A stretch of 64,000 bases of DNA from Paramecium pentaurelia (Eukaryota; Ciliophora; Oligohymenophorea; Peniculida; Parameciidae). The position numbers and the translations under genes are program-made. Positions 25,329 through 37,591 of the stretch are shown here, piece after piece; position 1 is the first letter of the stretch; the number at the start of each line of letters is the position of its first letter. The stretch is taken from NCBI GenBank assembly GCA_905183005.1, contig CAJJDO010000046.1, positions 386,255-450,254 of the forward strand. The letters are read 5' to 3'. The notes under the pieces were generated by a model, which saw only the letters and a program-made list of their open reading frames with translations, had not been told where the DNA came from and did no database searches.

Positions 25329-25636
25329 CCCTAATTTAAATATATAAACTTATTTCATTATTTCCAATACTCCTGCATTGTATTTTTATCAGTCCTATTC
25401 ATTTTAGAGATCAGAATATAAATGATATATGGAGTTTACTATTTAGATCAATGATAATGGAATATAAGTAATACCAAAAAAGATTTCAATTAATTTCTGT
25501 GAACTATACCAACTGTAATAATTAGTTTTATAAATTTCTTGTAAGTATTTTTTGAAATCATTAGTTTAATATTTTTAATTATAAGATGATCTTGTCAGTT
25601 ATTGTAATATTTTAGTTTCTCTTCCCCAAATATAAT
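25329..25636. other. intergenic, AT-rich
   Basis: About 300 bases between divergent frames. No recognisable element. Confidence 0.5.
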
Positions 25637-26071
25637 ATGAATTCTAGAATGAAGAAAATAGATGGATTTGATAATTATCCTGAAGTTATCTTAAAGATAC
25701 AAAAACTTGTTAAATTATAGAGCTTAATGATTATATCAATTCAATAACATATAGAGTTCTATAATTTAAGCAAAAAATATTCAAATTCTTTATGCAATGT
25801 TATTGAGATAATAAATTTTATTTATTTGTTGAATAAGTATTCATAATATAAAAAGAAATTATAAATCTAAATATAGATTGTAAATATTTTCATAAAACCA
25901 ACATTTACTATATAATATCATAAATTCTATTAAATCACTGAATTTTACAAATAGATTTAGTTTGAATATATTTAAATATATATCAGTGATTTGATAAATT
26001 ATAAGTATTCTTAATTCATACAATAATAAATTTTAAGAAAATCCAAAACTCTATTTTTTTCTAAAAAATGA
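25637..26071 (+). CDS. doubtful Asn/Ile/Lys-rich open frame
   Basis: ATG at 25637 opens 144 codons to a TGA at 26069-26071, which overlaps the ABC transporter ATG (ATGA). The first part (MKKIDGFDNYPEVILKIQKL) looks coding. The remainder is biased to Ile, Gln, Tyr and Lys as expected from translated intergenic DNA. It may be a short gene with introns whose 3' part I am mis-reading. Confidence 0.3.
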
Positions 26072-29000
26072 GTACATGGCAACAAATAGGCTATTTGGTT
26101 AAAAAAAATTTATTAATCAGTATGAGAAACAAAGAGTTCCTTGTTGAGTCAATTTTACCAATTGTTGTGGCAGCTATGCTTTCATTAAAAGGTATAATAA
26201 TGATTGAGATGATTAGGTCAAATATAAGCAATTTAATAATTGATGCCTTTAATGTATGGTATTGCATTGACTTCTACACAAAGATCTATGTTGATTAAGT
26301 TAGTAGAAGAGAAAAGTAAAAGGTATAAAGAATTACAGAAAGTAAGTATATAAATAATTTACTTATTAGATTATGGGTATGAAGGATAATGCATATCTTT
26401 ATGGTTGGGTAATAACTGGTTATATAAGAATTGCAATTGTAAATATAATGATTTTAATTTTAGTCTTTAATAATATTTGAAGTATGTTGGTATATATGTA
26501 ATATAGTTTTTAATATTGATTGGGATGAAGAATTTCATATATCTTTTTTATCTCTATTATGGCCTTATGTATTATTTGCTTTTGCTGTAAGAATATATAT
26601 TAAATACAATAGGCAATGAATTAGAATTTTTTTTTATCAAGTTTATTTAATGAAGTTAAAATTGCTGGGGAAATGTAATCATTTATATAGATTGCATTTA
26701 TTTTTTTCATATATTTTTCATTTGTAGAAAAGTTGGCTGATAAGATGATATTTTATATTTTTATGACACTTATAAGTCCATAATGTGGAATAGCCTTTTC
26801 ATATATATCAGCTATGAATAGTTAAAGTGGAAATGATTTAACTAAATTGAATTTATTCCCAACTGATATAATAAGTAGTACATATTCAACTTAAATGGCT
26901 GGTATTCAATTAGGAATACAATTAATTGCTTATTTCATATTGTTTTTGTATTGTGAATAAGTTGTTCCAAATGAATATGGAATAGCTAAACATCCTTTAT
27001 TTATATTTGGAGTCTCTTATTAGAAAAAAGCAAAAGTTAGTTAATTAGATTATGATACTTCATTAGAAATTAATAATAGTAATACACCTTTAAGTTCTGC
27101 TATGTATACAGAGGAAATAAAAATGAATAAATCACCAAGTATAACAATTTAGAATTTGTTAAAAAAGTTTGGAGATTTGAATGCTGTTAATAATATGAGT
27201 TTAGCTTTATATGAATCTTAGATATTTTGTTTGCTTGGACATAATGGAGCTGGTAAGACAACTGCAATTAGTTTACTGACAGGAATGATTTAAAAAACTT
27301 CAGGTTAAGTTATGATGTATGGAATGAATTTGGATAAATAATTATCAGATATTAGAAAATCATTAGGATTATGTACTTAGAAGGATTGTTTATATAATGA
27401 ATTAACAGTGAAAGAACATTTAAAATTTATATCTAGTATAAAGGGTAGAATTGATAAAGAGGAAATGATTTAAATTATGAAAAAAACTGAATTATTAGAG
27501 GAATAAAATAAATAAGTTTAAGAATTATCTGGAGGTTCAAAAAGGAAACTCTCTTTGGCTATGAGTTTAGTTGGAGATTCAAAAATAATATTTTTAGATG
27601 AACCAACATCAGGTATGGATGCTTATTCAAGAAGATCTATTTGGAATATATTAGAGAGAATTAGAGAAGACAAAAGAACAATTATATTAACTACACATCA
27701 TTTAGATGAAGCAGAAATACTTGCTAATAGAATTGGAATTATGTCAAAAGGTTAATTATTAGCAGTAGGTTCATCAGATTATATTAAAAGAAAATTTGGA
27801 GAAGGTTATAATTTAAAATTATCATTTGATGATGTAAATTTAAGAAATACTATTTAAGAAAAAGTTAATTAAATGGTACCTAATAGTTTTTTAGAAACAT
27901 AACATTCTAATAATAATAAACTTGTATTTAATATACCATTTTCATCAAAAGGAAAATTAAGTGATCTATTTTATAATTTGGAATCTTTAGATGTCTAAAT
28001 TGGTTTAGAGATGAAAACTTTAGAAGATGCCTTTGTAAAAATTGGACTTGAAGATGAAAAGAGTCATTTAAATGATGTAAGAAAAAGTGAAATCAAAATT
28101 GCTAAATTAAGTATGGGAATTCCAGATAATAATGAAGAAATGGAATTTGAAAAAGAATATTAAGATATCATTGAATAAAATTAAAACATTGAAAATTACA
28201 ATAATATCTCTGAGTTTCATTAAGAAAAACAATTATTGTAAGATGTTCCAGAATGTTTAAAAAATGAACCTTCTTATAAATTTTCTTCATAATTATTAGC
28301 AATTTTCTTAAGAAGATATTATACTGTGATCAGAACAAGCACAAATTATTTTTCTATTATAATCCCTATGCTTACTTTTATTTTAGGTATGAGTACTGTA
28401 GCTGGTGTAGATTTTGATGAATTATTACATACTGTATTTCCTGATATGGATATTAATAATTTATAAGAAGCTGTTGAATTTTTCAAGATTTCATTACTTG
28501 CTAGTTGTAGTGTATTGGCATTTTGTTTTAATGCAACAGTCTACATAACTTAACCAGTCTTAGAAAAAGAAACATACTTAAAGTAAGCTTTAATAGGAAT
28601 GGGATGTAGATCATTTCCATATTGGTTTGGAACTTTATTATTTGACTATATGATATACTTATGTTATGTAGCCTTATTTTATATCATTTCAGCCTTATTG
28701 AAATTAGATATAGCTTTTAAATATTGGAAGACAGGATTATCATGTTATATATTATTTGGTTTCAGTTATATTTTATTTGCTTATCTTATGGGATTTTTAT
28801 TTAAAACTCTAGAGAATGCATTAAAATTATATTCAATGTTTTGTTTCTTTGCTAATTTTTGTGTTCCTTTTATTGTAATAGCTTTTGTTGACTTCTTTTA
28901 TTAAGAATTTAATAATGAAATTGCAAAATTATTGATTTATATATTTTAAGTTCTATTTGTTGTAGTATCTCCATTTTATGCATTTTTTGAAGCATGCACA

Positions 29001-30283
29001 TTTTTAGCAGATAATTTCTAAAAAATTTATGATTTATAATTATACTCAACTCCATAATTAATTTAAAGAACTTATATATTTCAATTAATTTTATTTGGAT
29101 AAATCATAATTTAAATTTTGATACTTTATTTAATAGAATCAAAAAGTTTTACAATTCCAAGAAGTAATACAAATTAAATACCATAAACAGAATAATTAGA
29201 ATAAGAAATTCTAGATGAAAGAATTAGAATTGAACAATCTAAAAAATATGATCCTATTGTTTGTAAATATTTAGAAAAAGAATATATTAAAGATAAACCA
29301 ACATTATAATAATTAACATTTGGTGTAAAGAAAGGTGAGATATTTGGAATTATTGGTCCAAATGGTGCAGGTAAATCTACACTAATAAATGTATTTACTG
29401 GAATTAATACACCCACTAAAGGACTTGCTTTAATAAAGGGATGTGAACCCAATTAAAGAAATCAAAAGGTTATGTAACATGTAGGTATTTGTCCATAATT
29501 TGATTGTATTTGGGAGAATCTAACACCAATAGAACATTTATAACTCTTTGGTAGAATCAAAGGATTAACTGGATAGGATCTATAATAAGCAGTCAAATAC
29601 TTTATTAAAACTATGTAATTGGACTTATTCGTAAAGACTAAGGCAGGATAATTAAGTGGTGGAAATAAGAGAAAACTATGTGTTGCAGATGCTTTAATAG
29701 GAGGAAGTGATATTACTTTTTTTGATGAACCAAGCACAGGTGTAGATCCTATATCAAGGAGATTTCTCTTTAATACACTATAGAGAAATATTCAATTAAG
29801 AAATTGTTCAGCTATAATGACTACTCATACTATTGAAGAAGCTGAAAGTTTAAGTTAACGTTTGGGAATATTAATAGCTGGATAATTTAAATGTTTAGGA
29901 ACTCCATAATATCTTAGATAGTATTTTATTAATTTAATAAATTTAGAAAATATAACAAAGGATATCAAATTGAGATAAAACACAATAATGAATAGATTTA
30001 AGAAATAGCTGATTCTGTTATTAAAATGTTTCCAAATTCATAAATAATGGAAGATAAAAGAAATGGATTTATGACATTTAAGTTTGAAGATGAAGATTTC
30101 AGTTTTTATAGAACATTTTAATATTTTGAAAAGTTAATAAAAGAAAATTTAATTGTAGATTTTTAAATAAATGAAAAGTATATTTATAATTTATTATTAA
30201 TTAGTTCACTTGAACATATATTTATTCATTTAAGTAAGATTTAATAAGAAATTAATGAAAAAGAGGGTTTAGTATTTGATTGA
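26068..30283 (+). CDS. ABC transporter, subfamily A (full-length)
   Basis: Six exons; introns at 26192-26216, 26342-26369, 26439-26463, 26587-26612 and 29921-29946 leave 4086 nt, 1361 residues. The order is TM-NBD-TM-NBD. The N-terminus (WQQIGYLVKKNLLISMRNK) and YGIALTSTQRSMLIKLVEEK, RYKELQKIMGM are typical of ABCA. NBD1 has Walker A GHNGAGKTT, signature LSGGSKRKLS, Walker B IIFLDEPTSGMD and switch TTHHLDEAE. NBD2 has GPNGAGKST, LSGGNKRKL, ITFFDEPSTGVD and TTHTIEEAE. Both sites look catalytically intact. ABCA proteins move lipids across or within membranes; the substrate here is unknown. The large extracellular loop of vertebrate ABCA1 is absent, as in many protist ABCAs. It ends 87 bp from the convergent kinase gene. 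Confidence 0.95.
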
Positions 30284-30369
30284 GAATCTAATTTATATTT
30301 GTAATTTAATATTAATATGTAAAATTCAAACAAAAAAAAAGAAAAATTAATTAAAAAAACTCAACAAAA

Positions 30370-32396
30370 TCATTTAAGCAATTTTTTGATTTGGTCTCTT
30401 AATATTTCTGGACTTAATAATAATTATTATTATTGTAATTTTTAATTCTTTTTGATTTATTCAATCAATGATTTTGATAATTGTAATGATTTAGTTTGTA
30501 CATTAAAAAGTATAATTTAATTGTAATTAAGTAATAAAAGTAACATAACAGATAATTATGTTATAAAATTATCTTAAGGATTATTATTTAAATAATCTAC
30601 AAGACAATTAATAATAGATTTTAATTCTTTAATATCTTAAGGTGTATAAAGTTATTCTCTCACATTATTAATAGTAATTTTATGTTAATTTAATAAAGAT
30701 TCAATATCCTTTTTAATTGATATATGATTTGGAATTAGATCAAATTAAATTTATATTATTTTGAGTAATTGTAGAATACTATTTTTTTATTAACTTATAG
30801 GAGACAATGTATTATCTTAGAAATGATTACTAAATGTTCTTTTTAATCTTAAATTTGAACTAGTATTAAAATAACCATTTGCTATTATGTAATTAAGTGG
30901 TTCTCTGGGTTTTTCTTCAATTTGAAATTCATTTACTTTAACAACATTTGATGAATTTTCTTATTCATGAACATATCTATTTGATGTATTTGTTGAATTA
31001 GATTACAAATTACTTGGAGTTCTAAATGAATCATTATTATATGTAGAATATTTTTTATTTGGAAGAGGAGGAGTATGAGCATTTTCTAAAAATTTAATAA
31101 GTTCAACTCTCTAAGTAGTAAATTTGATAAATGAACTATTCTTATCTCTTTCTGATTCTTGTGTATAGGCAGTAATATTTCTTTAAGGAGTGATTTTTCG
31201 ATTATCAGGTTATAAATAAGAGATTTTAGTTTTTGTATAAAATTTACATTTCTATCTTTCACTTGATTTATCTATATCATTTGTTGGAGTTGCATTACTC
31301 ATACTTCTATTATGTCTACTTACAAAATGATAAGTTCCCATACTTTCAGTTCTTTATTTTACTCTTTAATGTGGTTTGATTTCCACAAAACTTAAATTTT
31401 ATTTAATTTATATTGATTCTTATTATTAACTTTGATATTAGGATTATGTATTTTTTTAAATAACAGGTAAAACTTGATTGATTTCAGGTAGAATTGTTTA
31501 TTCTTAAATTCCAACTAATTCAAAGAGTTAATCCCATGAAATTCTTTTATCTTCATTGATTTGTAAACATCCTTTGATGATCTTGATGGTTTATTCGGAA
31601 ACTTTAGGATAAGTAGGAAATTCTAAAGGCTTGAGGAATAAAATAGAAAATTTACTTTGGTATCTAATTTGGCCATTAATTCAACAAGATTTTGAGAATG
31701 CCAAGGAGTGATACCATAGATCAATTCATAAAATATGAGACCTAAGGACCAGATATCACATTTAGATGTATAGGATTGTCTTTTTAAGATTTATGGACTC
31801 ATGTAAAGTGGTGTACCTACTAATGAATTCATAATGGTATCAATATGAGAATCAACTTATTTGGCAAATCCAAAATCTGTAATTTTGAATATACCATCAT
31901 GAATCATAATATTAGCAGGTTTAATATCTCTATGTATGATTCCTATTTTTAGTAATGCTTTGATGCCATGTAGTAAATCCTTTAAAACATTGATTGCATC
32001 ATTTTCTGGGATTTATCTAATATTATAGTTTATCTTATACTTTCTCTTTTTGAGGTATTCCCTAAGATCACCACCACTACAAAACTCTGTAATGATATAT
32101 GTATTATTCACACTTTATAAAACATCAATTAATCTAACAATATTTTTATCTTCAATCAATTTCATTATTTCAATTTCAGATGCAATGAGTTAACTTGCAT
32201 AATCTGTTTGTAATATTTTCTTATCCACTATTTTTAATGCAACAATTTTATCTGTAATATATAACAATTAAAAATTACTATCAATAATGTTTCTGCCAGC
32301 ATAAACAGTACCATAGGCACCCTTTCCTAATTTTGCTTTGAAACTAAATTGATAATTCTGAATTTTCTTATCTGGAGGGTATTATAGAAATTACAT
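30370..32396 (-). CDS. serine/threonine protein kinase, ULK/ATG1-like catalytic domain
   Basis: Three exons (introns 32252-32278 and 31630-31655, 27 and 26 nt) give 657 residues. The kinase domain is N-terminal: glycine loop LGKGAYGTVYAG, VAIK-type lysine in IVALKIVDKK, hinge FCSGGDLREYLKKRK, catalytic loop HRDIKPANIMI, DFG in ITDFGFAK, activation segment end GTPLYMSPQIL and CDIWSLGLIFYELIYG. All catalytic residues are present. GGDL in the hinge and YMSPQ suggest the ULK/ATG1/Fused group, but paralogous families in ciliates blur this. The C-terminal half is a Ser/Asn/Thr-rich tail, then a helical region with short Gln runs, and no recognised domain. The 27-nt intron is a multiple of three without an in-frame TGA, so its retention would go unnoticed by translation. 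Confidence 0.9.
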
Positions 32397-32924
32397 TTTG
32401 AATTTGAAAAATAATTAAATAACAACGAATGTAATTTGCGCAATTCTTTATTCAAATCTCAATTATAATAAATAATCATTCATTAATATTCATAATCACT
32501 TATTCATTTTTTATGTATTTTAAAACTTAAATCTTATTGTATTTTAATATTTTATTATTATATGTAACCTATATCTAAAATTTTATAATCTATCAAATAT
32601 TAATTGATATATTAAATATCAATAAAATGTATAAGTAATTTTATAGAGAAATCTAAATATCTATATTAATATTATATAATATAAATTATAATTTATATTA
32701 TATAATATTAAGTTTAAAGATTTTAATTCATTTAATCAATGAAAAAATAATTCGGTCATCAATTTCATTAAAATATAAATTATTATTTAATATTTACATA
32801 TATCTAAAGAATAATCTAGAAATTAAATTATTAAAGAAAATTGATAAAAATTTTCTATATCCTAAAATCTTAACTTTAAATTCCGATATCCTAAAACCTT
32901 ATCTTTAATAATATATATTAAGAA
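32397..32924. other. intergenic, extremely AT-rich, with perfect palindrome
   Basis: Divergent spacer of about 530 bases between the kinase and the lectin-like gene; it must hold both promoters. Its one distinct element is the palindrome listed separately. Confidence 0.6.
32666..32711. repeat. 46-bp perfect palindrome
   Basis: Reading out from the centre (between 32688 and 32689), every base pairs with its partner for 23 positions on each side, with no loop and no mismatch; the next outward pair (32665/32712, A/G) fails. It consists only of A and T. It could extrude a cruciform or bind a dimeric factor. Confidence 0.9.
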
Positions 32925-33491
32925 ATGCACGCAGTTCCTGAACATGTCACAATCGGACTTCCAAGAGAAGGATTATAAACATTTGATGATCATACAGAAT
33001 TAGCAAAACATCCAGCACCATATAGAATCAAGGAAATTGAAGGTTTAATTTTACATTAAGTTGAATAGTCTAATATACTGATGAACATATCATTGGAACA
33101 GTCTTCAAGTATGCTGATGCCAAGGGACACACCATTGATGGTCATGATATTGAAAAGTTCAAACCTTTTGGACATTTGTTTGGTAAAGTGCACAAGAAGC
33201 ACTTCAAGATTGATGATGGTAATTGTACAATTATAATCATTAGATGATGAAATTCTTGAAATTTCAGGACATGCTGGTGCTAGAATTAACGAGTTGAAGT
33301 TCAAAACCTATAAAGGAAAAGAGGAATCTTTTGGTGTTAAGAATGGTGTTCATTTCATTTATTCTTTCCCTGGACACACTTTTGGAGCTGTCTCAGGTGG
33401 TTATGAAAAACATTTGGATTTCATTAGAATTCATGTTAATGAACTTCCTCCTGCTAAACACCATTTGAAAATTATCATTGTCAAGAGTTGA
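32925..33491 (+). CDS. jacalin-like lectin domain protein
   Basis: Three exons (introns 33043-33068 and 33219-33243, 26 and 25 nt) give 171 residues. The C-terminal two thirds follow the jacalin beta-prism pattern: EILEISGHAGARINELKFKT, then SFGVKNGVHFIYSFPGHTFG, then SGGYEKHLDFIRIHV. These correspond to the repeated strands with 'I.G..G..I..L.F.T' and 'G..F....PG......G..G..LD.I..H'. Jacalin-type domains bind sugars, but the sugar-binding loop at the N-terminus is not clear here. No signal peptide, so it is probably cytosolic. It is His-rich near its end (PPAKHHLKIIIVKS). The family call comes from motif shape only. Confidence 0.7.
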
Positions 33492-33513
33492 ATTATTAAT
33501 TATATAATAAAAT

Positions 33514-34047
33514 ATGCATTCATCAATTAATAATACAACTATTACATCCAATCCAAACTGTTAAAAATAGAGATGCTCTAGAATTGATGTCATCAATTAA
33601 ATTATTGCTAAAAAATAAGTTACCAATGATAGCTTATTTTAACTTAAATTCTAGCAATTTTATAGAGATAGAATGGAATTAAACAAAATTTAAAAGAAAG
33701 ACAAGTTTGAATTGCATGATTAAATACTTAGACTATATAAAAACAATTAAGTGGCTTAATAAATCAATCTAACTCTTTTTGCCTAAGACAAAATGTATAC
33801 CTAACCATTTTCAAAACCAATTAAAACATCAGCTGAAAGAAGAAGACCAAGATCACAATCAACTCATAGAAATATTGTTAATTCACCTAAAATTACAAGA
33901 CCAATACTAGGAGATGTTTTGAGAATCTCTCCTAAATATATTACCAATAGAACAACTATTTCATCTAAAAATGATATAAGATCTGTTAGAAAAAACATAT
34001 TTTTAGATGCATTGATCCTCTAATAAGAATCCTAAGATTTATTCTGA
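33514..34047 (+). CDS. hypothetical basic protein
   Basis: Single exon, 177 residues, starting only 22 bp after the preceding stop. The first half is helical and Gln/Lys-rich (QFYRDRMELNKIQKKDKFEL). The second half is basic, Ser/Pro/Arg-rich and probably disordered (SAERRRPRSQSTHRNIVNSP), with several possible phosphorylation sites such as SPK. No family recognised. It ends 9 bp from the stop of the convergent next gene. Confidence 0.65.
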
Positions 34048-34056
34048 TATCTGTTA

Positions 34057-34681
34057 TCAGAATTGATTGGATGTTTATAGCTGATATACAAATAAATTCT
34101 CAAAACTATTAAAACTAGATATGTCAAACAATCTGTTTACAACTAGAGATTTTTCCATCTTTATTATTATCTAATATTTCTAAATCTTACTCGATCTTGT
34201 ATTATCAATTCAATATCTTTTAAAAATAGTTTATCTATCATCTAAAACTAAATCTCATAGTCATCTTTGTTATTCTCATGGATCAAAATTAACAATTATT
34301 TTGAGATTGATTCCATATTTTAAATTAATTCAATATTAATTCCAATATGTTCCAATATTCATTATCACTAATTCTTAAGTCACTAAATTCAGTTACATTA
34401 TGATTTTGCATTTCTTATATGAATTTGACATTGTTAATTTTTATTAGATCTATCAATCATTATTATTAAGATTATATAAGTCCTTTTATTTGGTTTTGAT
34501 TTAATATTCAACGCTTTTTCTGAAATCTACATTAATAGTTTTTTTAAGGAATAATATAAAATTGTATAATATAAAAGGCATACATAATTAATTCATTTAT
34601 GTTTTCCTAATCTTCTTCTAGAATTTATTGTTTCTGAGGCTTTATATCATTCCAAATTACTTTAATAATAAATTATCTCAT
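34057..34681 (-). CDS. unresolved coding region, possibly a broken gene
   Basis: Coding segments are clear but change frame without usable introns. One starts at ATG 34681 (MRQFIIKVIWNDIKPQKQQI). A second reads FIQEMQNHNVTEFSDLRISD. A third reads LLILIHENNKDDYEIQFQMI and, through a canonical 20-nt GTA...TAG intron, ends RLFDISSFNSFENLFVYQLQ before a TGA at 34059-34057. The switches between segments lie in A/T-only tracts lacking GT. Indels in such tracts, true decay, or assembly error would all fit. A longer 5' exon starting at 34835 is also possible. No family recognised. Confidence 0.4.
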
Positions 34682-34925
34682 GTTTAATTTAAATTTTCAT
34701 CTTTAGAAGTATTAAATAAGATATGTTATTTACCTGAATTCTTTATTTAAGGAAATCAATAAATTTACAGGAATAAACTTGAATTTCATATAAATATTTT
34801 TGAACTTGATTATTTGAATTGTATTTGATTGGCATTTTAATTGATTCAAAAATTTAAAGATGAGATTAAGTAAATGATATATAAAAGCATAATTAACAAT
34901 TTAAATTATTTATAATGTATCACAA

Positions 34926-37180
34926 TCAATTTAATTAATTTTAAGGTTAAATTTAAAACCTTAAATTGTAAGGGTCGTTTTTTAATTAATTCAATGAGTT
35001 TACGTATTAATTTTCAAACCCAGAATTCTAAACTTCTATAGGATTTTACTTGAATTAAACTTAAAAGCCATTCTTTGGAGAATTAAATCCTTGAATATTT
35101 GTTTATGGAGAATAATAATCTTGATTTTATTCTGTGAACAAAGATTTCTAATTACCTAGACTTAATTGAGGATCAGTATTCCAAGAATATTACTATTTAA
35201 GAGTTTGTTAAAAATTGAATTTATGAATTTCATTTTCCAAAGTTCTTATTTTAGAATCTAATTATAATTATTTATCCTAATTTTATTAATTTAGAATTTT
35301 ACTCTTTCTCGACCCAATTCATTTTATAAAGAAATATTCCTTTCAGACAAAAGTGCATTTTAAGATTTAAAATTTAGAATATCTCTATCTCTTAAATCAC
35401 ATTAATTTTTTATTCTACGCAATTCTTCCATCATTTATTTAAGTTCTTGATTTAATAACTGTTTCTCTTATTCTAATCTATCTTAATGTTAATATGAACT
35501 TTGAATTTGAGCTTAAAGTGTAACAACATCTACTTTTTTATATTTACAATTACCTCTTTCTAAAGAATCAGTCTTTTTTTCATAAGCCAATATATCTGTG
35601 TGCATTTCTTTTAATTTTCCTATTGAAATAGTTCTTTCATTTTTTAATTGAGTTTGGATATCTAGAGCTGATTTTAATTAAGTTTCTGACTTAATATAAT
35701 CATTCTCTAAATTCTTTATAGCAATATCCCTTTTCTTTATTTCCTATTCTAATTAAGTCCCATAATTTTTCCATTTTTCTATTTACACTTTTAGATCTGA
35801 AGATAACATCTATAGTTTTTATTAACTATCTTCTAAACTCTTTTCCAACTAAGTACATTTATTTTATATTAATGTATTTTATTAAGTCATAGAATTTATT
35901 TATTCTTTTAATATCTTTATTTCTTAATCCTATTATTAGCATTTAGTTACTAATTTAGTATATTCAACTTTACTACTTGAAATAGCTACATTACTTTATT
36001 CAATTTATCTCTATTCTATTATATAAATAAAGTAAAAATACATTCATTTAATTATTGATTTATCTATCCTATTTTATTTTCTTATTAAATATTTAGATTT
36101 TGTGAAATTTGTAATTCTTTCTCTTTTTATTATAATTGATTAATTTAATTCTTTAATTACTCATTTTATAAATTTAGATTTGATTAACTTTTTTATAAAT
36201 TACTTACTTAATCCTTTGCTCCTAATGATATTTAATTTAGCTTTTAATTAAGCATTTAGTTTTACTCCTGTTCTTGATTTAAATCTTTATTGATTGAATC
36301 TAAAGCCATTTTCATTTTTCGATTATCATTTAATAATTACTCATTTTTTAATACTTCTGATTCAAATCCCAAAGTTTAATCTCTTAGTTATGATTTATAT
36401 TTTTCAAGGATTTCTTTTTAATTCTATAATTCAGATTCTAAAAATGCATTTGATCTTTTTTATTCTAAAAGTAATTTATTTACACTTATAATTTACTAAT
36501 CCAAATCAATAATCTTATATTCAAGTCCTCTATTTAATTCTACTTATTTCTTCAATTTCTGTACATCTATCAGCAAAAATTGATCTTCTTAAACAATATT
36601 TGTCAATCTTTTATTTTCATTTTTTAAAATCAATATTTGATCTCTAACTTAATATTCAATAATATTACTATAATTCTTATATTTCATTCATATTTGATTT
36701 ATTTCTTTAATTCAATTGTATACTACTTTTTACTTCAATAAAATTACTTATCACATTTTAGTCTTTGATTTTCTTATTCGATTACTCTCTATTAATACCT
36801 ACATATTTATCTTTATTACCTTATTGTATCTATTTCTTTAGTTAATTTTTATATTTGCTCTAATTATTCTTAATCTTTCATTATTGTTTATTATCCCATC
36901 ATAGGGTAGTCTAATTATGAATATGAGGATAATTTAGAACCTAATTATTAATTTCTATTGCATATATTGATTATACTATTTACTTATTTGGTTATTAAGA
37001 TGTTTAAGGAACTGATCTATAAATATTACAATATATCATTCATTACTCATTTTACTCAAGAATATTTTGATTATAACCATTTAACGAGTTAGATGTTCCT
37101 AATTATGGATTCGAGATGAGTTTGCTTTTATCTTAAAATGGTATTTAAGATTGCGAATTTGTTTCGAAAAACTGACTCAT
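34926..37180 (-). CDS. long coiled-coil protein
   Basis: ATG 37180 to TGA 34928-34926. The N-terminal 90 residues are Asn/Gln/Ser-rich (MSQFFETNSQSQIPFQDKSK). Two introns of 30 and 29 nt near 37.0 kb restore the frame into a coiled coil (QLEQIQKLTKEIDTIRQ) that continues for most of the gene (for example LKMHTDILAYEKKTDSLER-like heptads near 35.6 kb). The C-terminal 80 residues are again disordered (FKQNPIEVQNSGFENQYVNS). About 700 residues are expected after removing introns; I did not place every intron in the middle. Likely cytoskeletal or scaffold; no family recognised. It ends just inside a short inverted repeat around 34.93-34.97 kb. Confidence 0.75.
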
Positions 37181-37193
37181 GTAAATAAATATT

Positions 37194-37470
37194 TCAGAAA
37201 TATTTTTATTTATATAAAAAGGGTTAAGCTAATAAATTATTATCTTTCTTTCTATTGAGAGTTTCTTCAAAGAGTTTTGACTAACTATTTTAATCAAATT
37301 GTTTCTTATATAAATCTAAATAAAAATCAGTGTATTGATAATATTATAATTACTTTTTTCACTTAAATCAGAACTTTTTGAGTTTTTTCTCTTTCATTCA
37401 GTTTTCTCTCTTAATTTTTCAATATTTTGTAACGCCTTTTTGGATTATTCAATAGGCAGGAATATGACCT
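37194..37470 (-). pseudogene. small coding fragment with in-frame TGA
   Basis: The 3' part reads LDLYKKQFDQNSQSKLFEET and ends YKQKYF before TGA 37196-37194, only 13 bp from the start codon of the upstream coiled-coil gene. A 38-nt GTA...TAG interval joins it in frame to NSKSSDLSEK. Five prime of that, the same frame reads LPIEQSKKALQNIEKLREKT but is interrupted by a TGA at 37396-37394. No start codon is evident. It may be a pseudogene, a gene with an intron I cannot see, or a read-through case. Confidence 0.35.
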
Positions 37471-37591
37471 AAGAAATAAATAAATATTATTCCTTATCAA
37501 TTAAATGATATGAGCATTTTCAAGGTAGATTGAATCTTATATCAAATAAAAAGGTTACTATTGAAATTATTTAGAAATTAAAATTTGATTA

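Noticed and set aside
29174..29737. Two minus-strand frames of about 91 codons
   Set aside because: Antisense to the second nucleotide-binding domain of the ABC transporter, whose motifs are intact.
33056..33304. Minus-strand 82-codon frame
   Set aside because: Antisense to the jacalin-like gene, which reads correctly through two mini-introns.
36294..36491. Plus-strand hydrophobic frame
   Set aside because: Antisense to the coiled-coil gene at 34926-37180; Lys/Glu codons read backwards give Phe/Leu-rich peptides.
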